DNA from: Chrysemys picta bellii
Taxonomy: Eukaryota; Chordata; Testudines; Emydidae
Length of the DNA stretch: 64,000 bases
NCBI RefSeq assembly: GCF_011386835.1
Contig: NC_088809.1
Coordinates: 21,707,067 to 21,771,066 of the forward strand
Direction: 5' to 3'
In this document: in pieces, positions 42,961-55,294 of the stretch
Layout: the number at the start of each line of letters is the position of its first letter
Numbering within the stretch: position 1 is the stretch's first letter
Translations under genes and position numbers: made by a program
Notes under the pieces: generated by a model
What the model was told of the DNA's origin: nothing
Seen by the model: only the letters and a program-made list of their open reading frames with translations
Database searches by the model: none

Positions 42961-45900
42961 GTGAAAAGCTGCTGGCGGCAGGGAGGAGCGAGCCGTGACA
43001 ATCCCCACTTGGGATCCCTGGCTGGGCTAGTGGCTATGGGGGCCCGTGGCAAGCTGCAGCAGAAGGTGACCTGAAGAAAATGCCTCGGCCTCGGCCTCCG
43101 GCTAGGAAGGGCCTGGGCCAGATAATGACCCACCGCGCAGTGTCCCAGCTCCCTGCCCCACACCTGCGGGGCACGGCCCCTCCTCTGTAGGGAGGTTGGC
43201 ATGTACCTTAGTGCTGCTTCCTCCATCCCCAAAGGCCTCTCCCAGCCAGTCTCTGGCAACCCCTGCCGTTCAATACGCACATTACCCTGCTGTGCCATAC
43301 CGGGGGGGGGGGGGGGGACCCCTCAGGGGTGGGGGGGCTGTCACACAGCTGGGCAATTTAACCCGGCTGGGCAGGGGTGACTGTCTCCCTGGAGCTGGGG
43401 TCTCTGCTCCTCTGAGTCTCAGCCCGAGTGTCTCTCTGCCCTTCCCCCCAGTAGCGCCCCACGTTGCGTTCCAGCCCCACATTCGCACCCACAAGTGCTG
43501 GTAGGTTCCAATCCCAGCTGAACATGCCCACCCGGCCCTAGTGCGGAGCAGAAGGGCCTAGCGCTGCCCCACAGACCCTCTGGCTCTCCTAGCCCGCTCT
43601 TACCCATCACTGCAGCACGTCTGGCCCAGGCCGAACGCTGCTGCTCTGTGCAGAGAGGCTGGCACTTCTCGCTCCTGCCGTACGAGGGGCAGGTGCTGCT
43701 ACCGACTGCTCCCCCTAACCCCGCCCTGCTGCGCTCTGGGGATGCTGCCCTGCTGTGGAGCTCTCAGGTGTCTTGAACTGGAATTTGTTTGGAGAAAAAC
43801 TGCTAAGGAGCCTTATCGGCCCCGAGCAGAGAGTACCTGGGAGCCTGCCTGGGTCGGGCGGGTCTGGTACAGCCTCCCCCAAGATAAGGCTCTTCCCTGG
43901 ACCTGCCACCCATTGGAATCTGGAACGATTCCCTCCGAGGTAACACCCGGGGCAGCCAGGGCAGGGCAGAACTCGGGGCTGGTAGTGCCCGGGCCAGGCC
44001 AAGGCCCTACCACTCAACCATTATTCCTGCCAATGTGTGATACTAACAGGCCAAATGGGTGACACACGCCTGCAAACAGCTGGGCTTTGGTGCTCCCCCT
44101 GCCGTAGCTGACGGGTTCTAACGGGCTGAAGGATGTTCTCTTGCTGGGTGCTTTAAATAAACAAAACTAGAGCTGCACATTCCAGCCCACAGAGGTGCCA
44201 CTGCCCATCCCCTATGGCCTGCAGACCCCAGAAGTTGTGTTACAAGCCCCACGCAGTCAGGCCCCAGCGGGAGCCACGGGCTCCCAGCACCCTGCATGCT
44301 TTGGGCCAGGTCCCTACTGCAGATGCACCCTGCCACCGCCAGCTTCCCCGGGCCCCCGTTTCTCTGCCTGGCCCACAGCTGACCCCCACATGGTCAGGAA
44401 AAGCCATCAAGTGCCCCAGACACATTCAGGCTTCTTCTCTCCAATGAGTCCCAGAGATGGGGCACCGGCTGATTCATCACCTGCCTGAGAGCAGGCAAAC
44501 GTGTGAGATTTGTGTGTCCTGGTGACATTAAAGCTCACAGTGTAACGTGCCTCTGCTTGGCAACTCCCTCCCCTCTCGGTCAGAGATGGGTCGCCCTTCC
44601 CGGCCCTTTGCGAAGCCCCTCTATATGCGCAGCGTTCGGGGAGGGCTGAGGCAGGAGCGGGGGTGCTTGGGGGAGTCTATTTTGGGAGATTAGGGGTGGC
44701 AGAGTTGTGCTTTATTTGCAGTTTTCTTTCTTTCTTCCACTGCCTGGGGACTGTAGCAGGGAAGGCAGTATCAGATACTAGGGTGGTGGGCACCCTGATC
44801 AAAGCCTGGACAGACAGACAGACAGATGTGCTGCAGTTCCGTATTTACCTGGGTTTGGTGTTGGAGTTGAAGGCCAGAGCGCCTAGAGTCTGGGATCGAC
44901 GTCCTAGCCTGGCTCACGGTTGCAGTCCAGATAACCACAGCAGCCGGTCCTTGGACCGTTCATCTGAGCCTCTCGTGGCATTTGTGCAGAACTCCTCACC
45001 CCCAGGAACACCGCCAGGCTCAATAAGGGATCGGATATTTGTGTGCCCAGCCAGAACCTCCAGGGTTGGACGCGTTACTGCTGCACGTCCTGGAAGGGAC
45101 ATTGACCCTCCAGCTCTGGGGCGTTAGCTGGTCTCTGGCTAGGACCTCCCTGTACCTTCCTATGCAGCATCCGGCTGTTGTAAGACACCAGAAGGATCCC
45201 AGCTCAGCTGTGGTCTGGCGTTTCCCCTGCTCCTCCTGGGTCAGGGCATTACCCAGCTCTAACTAAAGGGCCTGAGATGGGGCAGATCATCCCACATCTG
45301 TTCCTGTGGGGTTCTCACCCCTTCCGGTGCAGCAACCAGTGAGAAGGTCACTGGCCCAGGTGGACTTTGGGTCACAGCCAGGCTGGCAATTGCCACATCT
45401 CTACGTGTGCTTTTCTGGGAAAACCCCTTTCCTTGTACGCTTGGGATGCGCTGCCCGATGGGGGAGGTGGCATGTGGGAGGGAAAGTAGCCTGGGCCCAG
45501 ATGCTGCCAGGAGCTCAGGGTGGGCACTGGGGATCCCGTACTGCTGCCTGCAGTGACAGCCTGACCCCTAGTGGCTGCAGTTCATTGCTGCAGCGTGTGC
45601 TGAGAGTGGGAGACAGGCGCACCCAAAGCATGAGGCAGGAGAGGAGAGGAGTCGGGGAAGGGGCAGCCTTTCCCAGCTCTGGTTCTGCTGATCGCTGTGG
45701 CTGTCATCCCAGCAGAGGACAAAGTGGCCAGTTTAGTCCCTTTGGCACTTGGTTCATTGCTTACTGGTAAGGGACTTGCGTGAGTCTCACTGCTCCAGCC
45801 CAAATTTGAGCTTCTGTTTGCATTGCTCCTTTGTGTCTGTGGCATAATTTTATTCTTTCTTTGCTCTTGTGTTCTCATTAGCTCACGGGCTGAACTCTGG

Positions 45901-46408
45901 TGCTGTTGACGGGACCAGTATCATTTATCTGAAATATTTATCAGCTACTTCTCTCACTGTTGGAAATTGTCATTGGAATCAACAACACTGGAATTTGTTT
46001 TTTCTGTTCTGAAAATGAAACAAGTTATGTTTAAACAAATTTTAGAATATCCAAATATCGGTAAATCATTTCCCATAGTACAGCCGTTGGCTATGAAGTG
46101 GTTTTAAATTCAATGTTTAAGACACAGGACATTTTAACACAGGACATATCAGTATGCAATATTTAAAGAGTGAAAGCTGCATATGGTCAATCATTTAATT
46201 TTGCCATAACAAGAAATAACAACTGTTTTGTTACCACAGATATACACAAAAATATAGACTGAATCTTGAATATGTTCCTTTTTTATTTTCCAGAATTTAG
46301 ACCTTGGGTGCAGAATTGGTAGAATGAAAAGAGATGCAAAAAAATTATGTTAAGAGGAAACAGACACAGTTTAATGAAAGTTAATCATAAAAAGACCCTG
46401 CTTGCCCA
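42961..46408. other. Region without a recognised gene
   Basis: It contains an 18-G run near 43301, a CAGA tetranucleotide run near 44811 and AT-rich sequence from about 45880 to 46400. An open stretch at 43616-43770 preceded by an acceptor-like CACTGCAG (reading through QRGWHFSLLPYEGQVLLPTA) could be an exon, but no partner exon with a matching phase was found. Confidence 0.3.
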
Positions 46409-46798
46409 TGTCAAAGTTAGAATCAGGAATCACAATTTTGTCAAGACCACTCTGTTTATTAGCACAGCGCTCTGCTAATACATTCAGATAATGTGAGCCC
46501 CCATGCAAGACCCAAACGGTCTTATTTATAGAGATAAAAGGGTGCGAACTAAACAAAGGGACAGAGAGAGCAAAATTGTAAAATTTGTATGGGGCACAAT
46601 ATGCATATCCTGTTTCCTTATTAACTCTTATCGATCTAAGGCTAATGCTTCACCAATTTCCCTTACGTGGGGCAATTCATTAAGCAGTTAATGTCTGCTT
46701 TCCTGCCCCCTGGCTTGCAGCATTTCTCATTTCTACTTAAAGGTACATACAGCATTCTTTAATTCTATTTCTTTAATAGAATTCATTTCTCTTTCACA
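46409..46798 (-). mobile_element. Endogenous retrovirus 3' LTR
   Basis: Homologous to the LTR at 13582-13972, with TGTCAAAG and CTTTCACA ends. The bases next to its 5' side (minus strand) form a purine-rich tract, AAAAGGAGGGAT at 46810-46799, as expected of a polypurine tract, so this is the 3' LTR of a minus-strand provirus. Confidence 0.75.
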
Positions 46799-46903
46799 AT
46801 CCCTCCTTTTGGTCAAGTTTACGCAAAGACCAACAATTACTGGGTTCCACATATTAATCATTCTTTATCTCTTCGTTCATCAGTGATATTTAACATCATC
46901 ATA

Positions 46904-47170
46904 TTAGCACTCTATTTTGGGGCCATCACCTGGGTGGCATACCTTACACAATTCTGGATGCAAACAGGAGATTAACTGAAAACATACAAAAATCATTAGG
47001 ATTCCAAACAGGATAGTCAGGGCTCCCTGAAACAACCAGTTTCCTATGCCAGAGACATTGAACAGGTTACTTAGCCACTTCCATAAAGAACTCGGCTCTT
47101 CATGGGGAAGATATGCGATTTGTTCTAAGTGACTAGCGCGATCTATTACCTCATTAGTGTAATCAGGTAT
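46904..47170 (-). pseudogene. env: Endogenous retrovirus env transmembrane fragment
   Basis: The minus strand has an open frame of about 88 codons ending in TAA at 46906-46904. It contains a long hydrophobic, presumably membrane-spanning segment followed by a cysteine-containing short tail, the layout of the end of a retroviral transmembrane envelope protein, and it sits directly upstream of the polypurine tract and 3' LTR. It is cut at 47170 by a CR1 fragment, so the surface subunit and fusion region are missing and the copy is non-functional. Assignment rests on position and hydropathy. Confidence 0.5.
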
Positions 47171-47320
47171 GAATCATAGAATCATAGAATATCAGGGTTG
47201 GAAGGGACCTCAGGAGGTCATCTAGTCCAACCCCCTGCTCAAAGCAGGACCAATTCCCAGCTAAATCATCCCAGCCAGGGCTTTGTCAAGCCTTACCTTA
47301 AAAACCTCTAAGGAAGGAGC
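47171..47320 (-). mobile_element. CR1 LINE 3' end fragment
   Basis: AATCATAGAATCATAGAAT followed by GGTTGGAAGGGACCTC and CCAACCCCCTGCTCAAAGC, the CR1 3' end in minus orientation. It interrupts the retroviral env fragment. Confidence 0.85.
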
Positions 47321-47717
47321 AACAGAGGGTCCTGTGGCACCTTTGAGATTAACAGAAGTATTGGGAGCATAAGCTTTCGTGGGTAAGAACCTCACTTCTT
47401 CAGATGCAAGTAATGGAAATCTCCAGAGGCAGGTATAAATCAGTGTGGAGATAACGAGGTTAGTTCAATCAGGGAGGGTGAGGTGCTCTGCTAGCAGTTG
47501 AGGTGTGAACACCAAGGGAGGAGAAACTGCTTCTGTAGTTGGATAGCCATTCACAGGCTTTGTTTAATCCTGATCTGATGGTGTCAAATTTGCAAATGAA
47601 CTGGAGCTCAGCAGTTTCTCTTTGGAGTCTGGTCCTGAAGTTTTTTTGCTGTAAGATGGCTACCTTTACATCTGCTATTGTGTGGCCAGGGAGGTTGAAG
47701 TGTTCTCCTACAGGTTT
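47321..47717 (-). mobile_element. Penelope-like element, 3' part of ORF plus tail
   Basis: The minus-strand frame has GEHFNLPGHTIADVKVAIL, then RLQRETAELQFICKF and SGLNKACEWL, the C-terminal end of the GIY-YIG endonuclease part of Penelope-like retroelement proteins. The tail (47321-47420) holds CTGAAGA, a short stem, CCCACGAAAGC and TTATGC, the same hammerhead-like layout as the 94-bp tails at 7917, 25155 and 58499. It is 5'-truncated, ending at the edge of copy C's shared upstream block. Confidence 0.7.
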
Positions 47718-48179
47718 TTGGCGTACGTCAGCAGCAGATGCCAACACCTGAAGATATGCAATCAGTTCAGAGAGAACTAGGAGTTTTATGGATCTGTCAA
47801 CATTTCTTCCACGCCTCGGATATGTACGTGAGCCCGAGACGACTACGGAACAAAGCTGCAGGCTGGACATGGGCGCTTTAGCATGATGTAGCCTGCAACG
47901 TATCAAGGAGCAGGTGACCAACTATCCCGCCCTGAAATACTAGGATGTGAACGGAGAGACAGCCTGGCAGTGGGATGGGGCTGAAGGCTGAGAGTTTACA
48001 CAAATCCCCTTTTGCCAGCAGCCGGCTCTCCTGCCAGCAGCTCCCACCCTGCCCCAGCTCGGGGCTCCTGTCCTGCAGCTTCTCTGTTTTCTTTCCAAAT
48101 TTCCCAGGCTGCCCCACACCATTCGTTCAACCTCCCAGGGTCAGAGTTAATGCTGTGTGTTTGAGTGGCACTCCCCCAG

Positions 48180-48220
48180 CCAATCAGGATTTTTCAGTGT
48201 AGCCTGGGGGGCGGGAGCGC
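48180..48220 (+). promoter_or_regulatory. Candidate promoter elements upstream of FAM170-like copy C
   Basis: CCAATCAG and GGGGGGCGGGA, equivalent to 14769-14805. Preservation in both copies may only reflect recent duplication. Confidence 0.2.
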
Positions 48221-49843
48221 TCTCCCAGCTTCACACCAGAAAGTGTCTACACACCAGCTGGTGGCCCCCAAGGGCCTGCCCTACATGTGGCTGATACCGC
48301 GATGCCACAGCTCTTAGCCATCAGCTACGAGAGAGGGGCTGGGATGTGCATCACCCAGAGCATTTATTCTGGCACTTTCCGCTCAGAACCACCTCCATTC
48401 CCTGCAGCCTGGCTGGGGGGGGGGGGCGGGAGGAAGGAGAACAGCTGCACTGCACTGCACTGCACAGCTGGAAAGGCACCCCCTGGTGGGTGCCCGGGGC
48501 AAGGCCCCTCCAGCTAGAAGACCAGCTCTTCACCAGAGGAAGCTGGGTTGGGATCCCTCCCACAGCTCTGCCCCAGGGGCCTTGGCAGGTCTCTGACTTA
48601 CAACAGGGCTGGATGGGAACTGCAAGGAGACAATCTCCCCAGAGGAAAAGATTCAGTGTTAACGTCCCAGAGACTGGGGAGACCTTGGTGCCTCTGTCGG
48701 CGATGGGGCCATCCATGGGCCAGAGTGCCCAGGGCTGGGGAGCTCAGGGACAGGGGGGCAGGTGTATCGGGCTGGGAGGACCCACTGGTGGACATCACAC
48801 TTCTGAACAGGGGTTCGGGTCCCTTGGGACCGGAATTGGAGGTGGGGTTGGGCGCAGGTGGCACAGTTACGCGGCATTGGCTGGGGTTGGCATGAGTTAC
48901 GCCTTGAGAGGCTTTTGTTGATTTGGTGTCTCTTTAGGGGACAGCTAGATCCTGGTGGGGCCTCAGAGACTTCCGGGGGGAGGAAGAAACACACCCAGGA
49001 GCCACCATCAGACACTCCTGTCCGGGGTACGCTTGCCCCCCCATCTCTTCCTCCCCACATGGAGCCTGCAGCTCTATTTGTGGGGTCAGGGTGGGGTGAA
49101 TGGCAGCACAGCAAGGAGGCCTGCCTGGGGCCCGTGCTGTGGCCGGGCTGTGTACGGTGTGATGGGTTCAGACTCTCTGTCTATTTCTGTTTGTCTGTTT
49201 AGACTGGCAGCCCTTCTGGTGTGGGCAGCACCCAGCAATGGCCCTGGTCCTGACTGGGCCTCTTGGCGCTACCGTAACCCAAATCAACAGGAATATGAAT
49301 GGTCCTGCTCGTCAGTCTGTGCCAGCACAAAGCCAGAGGCTATGGCTCCACCCGCCCTGATCGGACCCCGGATGGGCCCGCCCGGGCCTTGTGCAGCATA
49401 GACCCAGCTGAGTGGTTTGGCTGGGACCTCATGAACTCGGCCCTCCCTGGACGGGACACGAGGAGGGTCGGCTGGACCCGAGAGCAGCTCGCACAGAACT
49501 GAGCAGTGTCATCCCAGCTGGCAATGACCTCACCCAGCTCAGAACTTCTGAGCCGTTTGGATCCAAACAGCCTGATGCCGTTGGGACCAGAACATTCCAG
49601 GACGATTTAAACCACAACCGTCTGGTGCCACTTGGATCAAACCCTTGGCTCAGGTCAATCGTGATCCTGTCTCTGCTGCCTGCACTGTGAGATCTGGAGA
49701 TTTAGCTGAGAATTGGACCAGAACCGCCATCCCTTCCCCAGCAGAGACCCGGACCTTCTGGCTGGTGCTGGGACAGAGAATCCAGGAGGTTTCGAGGACT
49801 GTGACAGGCACCAGCCTTGGCCCAAGTCCCCAGAGCCAGGACC

Positions 49844-51454
49844 ATGGCGCACAGCCAGGGGCTTCCTGCTGACGCCCCAGAAACGAATCCTGGAGCTGCC
49901 CAGGAGGGGTCAGGTGAGCAGGACGTTCCCTGGGGCCACAGGACATTCAGGGGAGAGGCTGGCAGGGGTCCTTGGTCAAGGATGAACTCGAATTCTCTCT
50001 CTGCCTGGCCCAGGGAGGTCTCAGAGGGGGAGGGGGAGAGAAACAGAGACTCCACCAGGGCACAGTGGGGGAAACAGACTCCAAGTGGGGAGAGACAGAG
50101 CCCTCTAAATGGTTAAATGGAAAAGAGGAACGGGAGACACAGACTCTCCCCCCCCTCCATCCAGCGGTGAAGGAGACATCAGGAAGAGGAGATATCTGGG
50201 GGCACGAAATGGCTCTTCCATGTAGAGATGCCATTGCAGAGTCCTGGGCCCTTGGGTTAACGAGCCTAGGCCAGGGGCCTTGGAGATGGGCACAGCCAGG
50301 TCTCAGGCTGTTCCTAGTAAGGTCATAGATGTCAGGGCTGGGGCAGACCAATGGGGCAGAGTGTCCATCCCCCCCAGCCCAGGGCAGCATTGGCACCGAC
50401 AGGACGTTGTCTAGGGCTCTGTCCAACCTAGTTTCCAGTGTGCCAAGCGATGGGGCTCTGGCCCATCCTTGGGCACAGCGTGTCAGGTCGCTACCCTGAT
50501 ATTCGTACTCAGGGAGTCCCCTTCCCCACCTCCTCCCCCTGCCCATGCGGGGGGCCCCTTTGAGCCTGGGACACAGGGCTGGGAGCTGGAGGGGAACATG
50601 CCGCAGGGGGCGATGGCCGCAGGAGTTGGGCTTTCATTCTGCTTTCAGAGTCGCAGAGATCAGGGGAGTCGCCCCCTCGTCAGGGGGTCTCTGCCGGGAG
50701 CCCCGTTCCTGAGGAAACGGCGGAGCAGAGGGTCTCTACCTCTGCAGGCCCCAGGGACCCAAGCCAGCAGACCTCCCCGGCCACATCAGTCACCAGCCAC
50801 TCCTCTGCCCGCGGTGTGCAGCCTGCAGCCTCCAACCGCCTGTGTGCGCAGCCCCCAGGGGATCCACCCGGCGCCGGCGTGAAGAGAAAGCGCTCGGCAC
50901 GTGTCAGAGAGGCCGAGGGGGAGGGAGAAGAAAAGACCCTTTTCTACATGCAGGTCAGGGTCGTGAACGGCGTCTCGGTGGCCTGGGAGACGGGGGCTGG
51001 CTTTGAAGCCATTAGGAAGCGCCCCCGCATCTTTAAGGCCAATTACATCGGAGGAGAAAGTTTTGCTGGCTCGGACCGGAGCAGCTCCCACACCAGGTCC
51101 GACCTGGGGGACGTGGACCCCGAGGCGGGGGACGTGGACCCCGAGGCAGAGAGCGACGCTGGGGGACCAGCGGAGGAGGCTCCGCAGCAGCCGATGGGAG
51201 CGCCCCCTGAGTGGCTCCTCACCCCCGAGCAGGGCCTGCGCTGCCTGGCCTGCTGCCGAGTCTTCCCCAGCCTGGAGGCCCTGACCCAGCATGTGAAGCA
51301 GGGGCTGCGCGAAGGCTTCAGCTGCCGCGTCTACTACCGGGTGCTGGGGCAGCTCAGGGCGGGAGAGCCGCCCCGGAAGAGACGGCGACGTGGGGCCCGG
51401 GAGTGCAGCAAGTGTGGGGGAGAGATACGGCGCCCACGCAAGGCTGCCAGATAG
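49844..51454 (+). CDS. FAM170-like zinc-finger protein, copy C (two exons)
   Basis: Exon 1 is 49844-49913 (ACCATGG start, CAG-GTGAGC donor). Exon 2 is 50649-51454 after the TTCTGCTTTCAG acceptor; the intron is 735 bp. The product is 291 residues with the domain order given for copy B. Differences seen are Asp-Leu-Gly-Asp-Val-Asp-Pro-Glu-Ala in the acidic repeat region, where B has Leu repeated, and Arg rather than His after the last finger cysteine. Like B, it has GTG where copy A has an internal ATG, so translation must start in exon 1. All key cysteines and the finger histidine are present, and splice sites and frame are intact. Expression, probably in testis by family analogy, is not shown by the sequence. 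Confidence 0.88.
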
Positions 51455-53045
51455 GCCTGGCAAGGACACGCTGGGGGAGCCCAGCTGCTGGCTGAGACCG
51501 GAGACGACTCTGCCAGCGGGTCCGGGCACACACGCCAGTCGCTGCCCCCGGCTAGGAAGCCCTGCCCGCTGCCGGCTTGCCAGCCGGATCCAATCTCCAC
51601 GTGAGGCCAGGACAATGAGAACTGGCAGCTCCAGCAGTGCCAGGCCAACGGCATCCCAGCCCAGCGCGCCAGATCCACACCAGGCTCCCCCCGGGGCCAA
51701 CAGGCTGAACCGGAGCTGCCAGCCTCCCTCCCCTCCCCCAGCCCGGCCGGAGGAGCAACCTGCAGCTCCCGCAGCAAGGCCCTGCCGGATGCCAGCAGAG
51801 CCCCAGACAGCAACGCCGAGTCCCACCCCTCCATAGGGCCGTGGCCGCACCCGACCCAGCCACCAGGGACGGGGAAAGAACTGACGACATCAGCCAGCCT
51901 TCTCCCTGCCGGGACCCAGCCTAAAGCCTTGGCCACCGCCCAGAGGGCTGGAGGGTCGGTAGCAGAGACACATCCTTAGAGACGCACACAGACTCCGGCC
52001 CATCGACGGGAGGCAGGTGATGAGAAGACGTCTCTCTGCAGCATCCCCAGAGACGGACGCACAGGGCGGCTACGACCAACAGCCCCTGAAGGCTGAGCCG
52101 TGGCCTCTGCCGCCACGAAGCAAGGAGCTGGGAGCGCGCCCCGCCGGCACAGACATCAGCTAAGTGACTTACTGCAGGGTTCTCATCGGGGGCGGGGGGG
52201 GCCTAGGCTCCCGCAGCGACTCAGGGGCTTGTGAGCTAGGGCAGGTAGCTAAAGGGTCTGGGCAGGGGGCTGGAGGTCAGGAAGGCAGATGGGGGCAAGG
52301 GCTGGGTGAGAAAAAGGGGGGTGTGGGAGGGGGCAAGGATGGGAGGAAGGGGGTGTGGGCGGGGGCCACACCTCGACCAGCCACAACGGAGCTAAAGGTC
52401 TTACCTGCATCTTCACTAGGAGCAGGTTTAGCTGACCCACAGTAGATCCACCTGACCTAAACCCCAGCCCGTGTCTTAGTCCAGGCAAAGGGCCGGTGTC
52501 CTCCTCAGCGCCTGGCCCAGCTCGGTCAGGTGCTAAATTGAGCGAGAGGGACATAAAAATCTGCTAGGCGGCTTTGACATGCTCAGGCTGGCGCTCAGAT
52601 CCCAGCTGTAAAGCAGGGTCAACATTCTGTGCTCCCAAGTGCACCAAACGCCACAGCCGCCCGCCCGCCCTTCAGCTGAGGGGACGAAAGGCTTTCACCA
52701 ACATTCATTAATGAAGCTTCACGCCCCTTGGCAGGAGTGGTAGCATCCAGAGCCTTGTGCGGCTGACCGGGAAACTGAGGCACAGTTGAGGCAAAATGAC
52801 TCAACCGAGATCACACAGTGACTCTGGGAATCTGACATTTCTTTGTGCCAGACAAAGGCAGAACCCCTTCCATGCAAAACAGCAACTAACCTGGGAAGGG
52901 AAGCAGCGTGTGTGACCATCAGAGCATCCCCCGTTTAGTTTGGCTACTAAGGAGCACAGCCCTAGAGTCACCATATAACCCCCTGTTCATATGTTACATT
53001 CCATGCAGCGTCCATTCTTATCAAGGGCACGAAGCCCTGTCGGAG

Positions 53046-53258
53046 GCAGTGGGGGCTGCCCGGCAAACCGTGAAGCCGGTAGCGCTCGGGCAGCTGTTTC
53101 GTGTGGCTGGGAGGGAGGAGGGGGAATGCGGGGCGCTCAAGGGAGGGGGCGGAGTTGGGGCGGGGACTTTGCGGGAGGGGCGGAGTTGGGGCAGGGCCGG
53201 GGCAGGGAAGGGGCGGAGTTGGGGCGGGGACTTTGGGGGAGGGGTGGAGTTTGTACAA
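53046..53258 (+). repeat. hAT-derived GC-rich fragment, copy C
   Basis: Equivalent to 2656-2927 with about two 64-bp units. Confidence 0.65.
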
Positions 53259-53381
53259 AGGGGACACTGACCTGCACTGTAAAGCGCTTAGCGATCTATG
53301 GATGAAAAGTGCTATATCACAGCGAGGGATTAGTATTAATTCCTTTTCTCTTCCTCCCCGTTGTGAGCCCCAGCTACTGCC

Positions 53382-53591
53382 ATGAAGACCCCTGTGTTCC
53401 AGAAAGAACGTCAACCAGATGCTTCCCGAGTGACCTACTCAGGGTGCCACTTGCCCCCATCCGGCCAGGAGGTAAATATCAGAGTGTGGCCGACCTACCG
53501 GGTTGACCAAAACAATCGCTTGCCCTTTATCCACAAACCTGATGATTCTCAGACCCAGTTTTTGGTCTCCACCAACCGTCCCGCTTGGTAG
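53382..53591 (+). CDS. Conserved 69-codon ORF, unknown, copy C
   Basis: Its protein is identical to the one at 3051-3260. It is preceded by the same acceptor-like tract and LINE-type tail. Not recognised; it may be a terminal exon or a chance frame. Confidence 0.3.
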   Translation: MKTPVFQKERQPDASRVTYSGCHLPPSGQEVNIRVWPTYRVDQNNRLPFIHKPDDSQTQFLVSTNRPAW

Positions 53592-53748
53592 AAGAGTTTA
53601 GTAGCAGAGGCTGTAGTGAGGACTCGCAGGGCTAAGATCATGCTAAAAACACTGTGGAACATTCATATATCAACTTAAAGGAACAGAATGCATTGTGGGA
53701 TATGTTGGCCTTGCCTATCTTTATCATGTGTGCAACTTCCTGGGGGGA

Positions 53749-53862
53749 TAGGGTGACCAGGACAGCAAATGTGAAACATCGGGACTGTCCCTATAAACCT
53801 ATGTAAGAAAAAGACCCCAAAATTGGGACTGTCCTATAAAATCGGGACATCTGGTCACCCTA
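53749..53862 (+). mobile_element. 114-bp hAT-type MITE, copy C
   Basis: Same insertion as at 3418-3531, with an extra G in the left flank and small indels. Confidence 0.8.
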
Positions 53863-55294
53863 CTGGGGGAGGGAGCGGGGGTTGTTTGCAAATTAGCAAA
53901 TAACCAAACAACAATAGTCACTCCCCGAATTAACGAGGTTTGGCTAGACAGTGACTAAGGGGCAGCTGGCGCTAGGTGCCGCTGTTGGCTAATGGTGATA
54001 TCTGTAGCAGTGAGACGTTTTCTGTACTTCCACAGCGCTGGGCTAGCAGGGACTTGGCCCTGCAGGCAGCAGGCAGGTGCTTTGGCAGAGCTGGGGCAGG
54101 GAGGAGGGAGCAGAATTGGACTGGCAGGGGATACTCCAACCTCGGACAGCAGTGCATTGGCAGAGCGGGTGGGAGCTGTGCTGGAGTGGCTGGGAGCGTG
54201 GCAGGCCATGCTCATGGTGTATGGACCGGTCCGTGTGGGGGGACCACAGATTGCAATAGCACAAGTTGTTGCAGGTCCGATTGAGATGTGTTGTCAGAGC
54301 TGGGGGAGGCAAGTGCCCACAGCAGCAGCCCCGCAGCATCGTGCCTGGGCCCAGGCAGCTCTGTCAGCCTCCTGTGTTCAAGAGACCCGATTTCACTCCA
54401 AAGAGGAGAGCATTTCCGGAACAAGCGCCTAGCGCCTTCGTTCCCAGCCCGCTCACAGTAACTGCCCTGGCCGCATGGCTGCCTGCCATGAGCAGAGTCT
54501 GGGTGTGACGCTGCATTTCTTAAGGGAACCTGCCTCACAGCTCTTCTCTGTTCTCAGAGTGACACTCGCACAGGGGAAGGGCCCGGAAGGAAGTCTGCCT
54601 TGATACGGTTTGCGTCCAGGTTGCGGGGCAGACACATCAGGAGCTGACCACATCCCCAGCTTCACACTCCCCATTCTTATAGCACCGCCGGGTCCTTTGT
54701 TAAGGTCAGACGTCGGCAGCCGAAAAGGAGCTTTACATCTTGTATCACCAGAATCTCATTCAAACAGGAAAACAACCAAAGGCAGAAGGCCTAGAGGCCA
54801 GCCAGGCCTGGGGCCAGTTGTGCTGGGGACTCCAACAGACAGAGCTAGTGTCTTCCTAGATGCCAACCACACATGCCCATGGGCTGAAATCAGAGCACAT
54901 GGAAAAAGCTAACGTTAGCGTGATATCAAAGCATCACTCCAACTAGTAGAAACATTGTCTACACCCAGTGGTCTCTGGTACCCATTTGTGATACGCTGCA
55001 TGCACAGAAGGGAAGAAGGGAGGTTAGTTCTGTGGGACAGTGAAGAACAGAGGAGATATGTGGATTTTTTTCATGAATTGTCTATTTGATTGCAATCATG
55101 AAATCTGCCACATGGATGCAAGGAGTTAAATCAGTCCTAGGTGGTTTTGTTGTGCGGGGGGTCCTCACAGTGTTTTTGTTTCGTTTTCTTGTTCGGCTGG
55201 GCAGCGTTTGAGGGTTTGGGTTTTTTTGTTTTTATGTTGTTGTTGTTGTTTCGGCCGGGCAGCGCGGGGGCGTTTCCGGCGGCACGACACTGGG

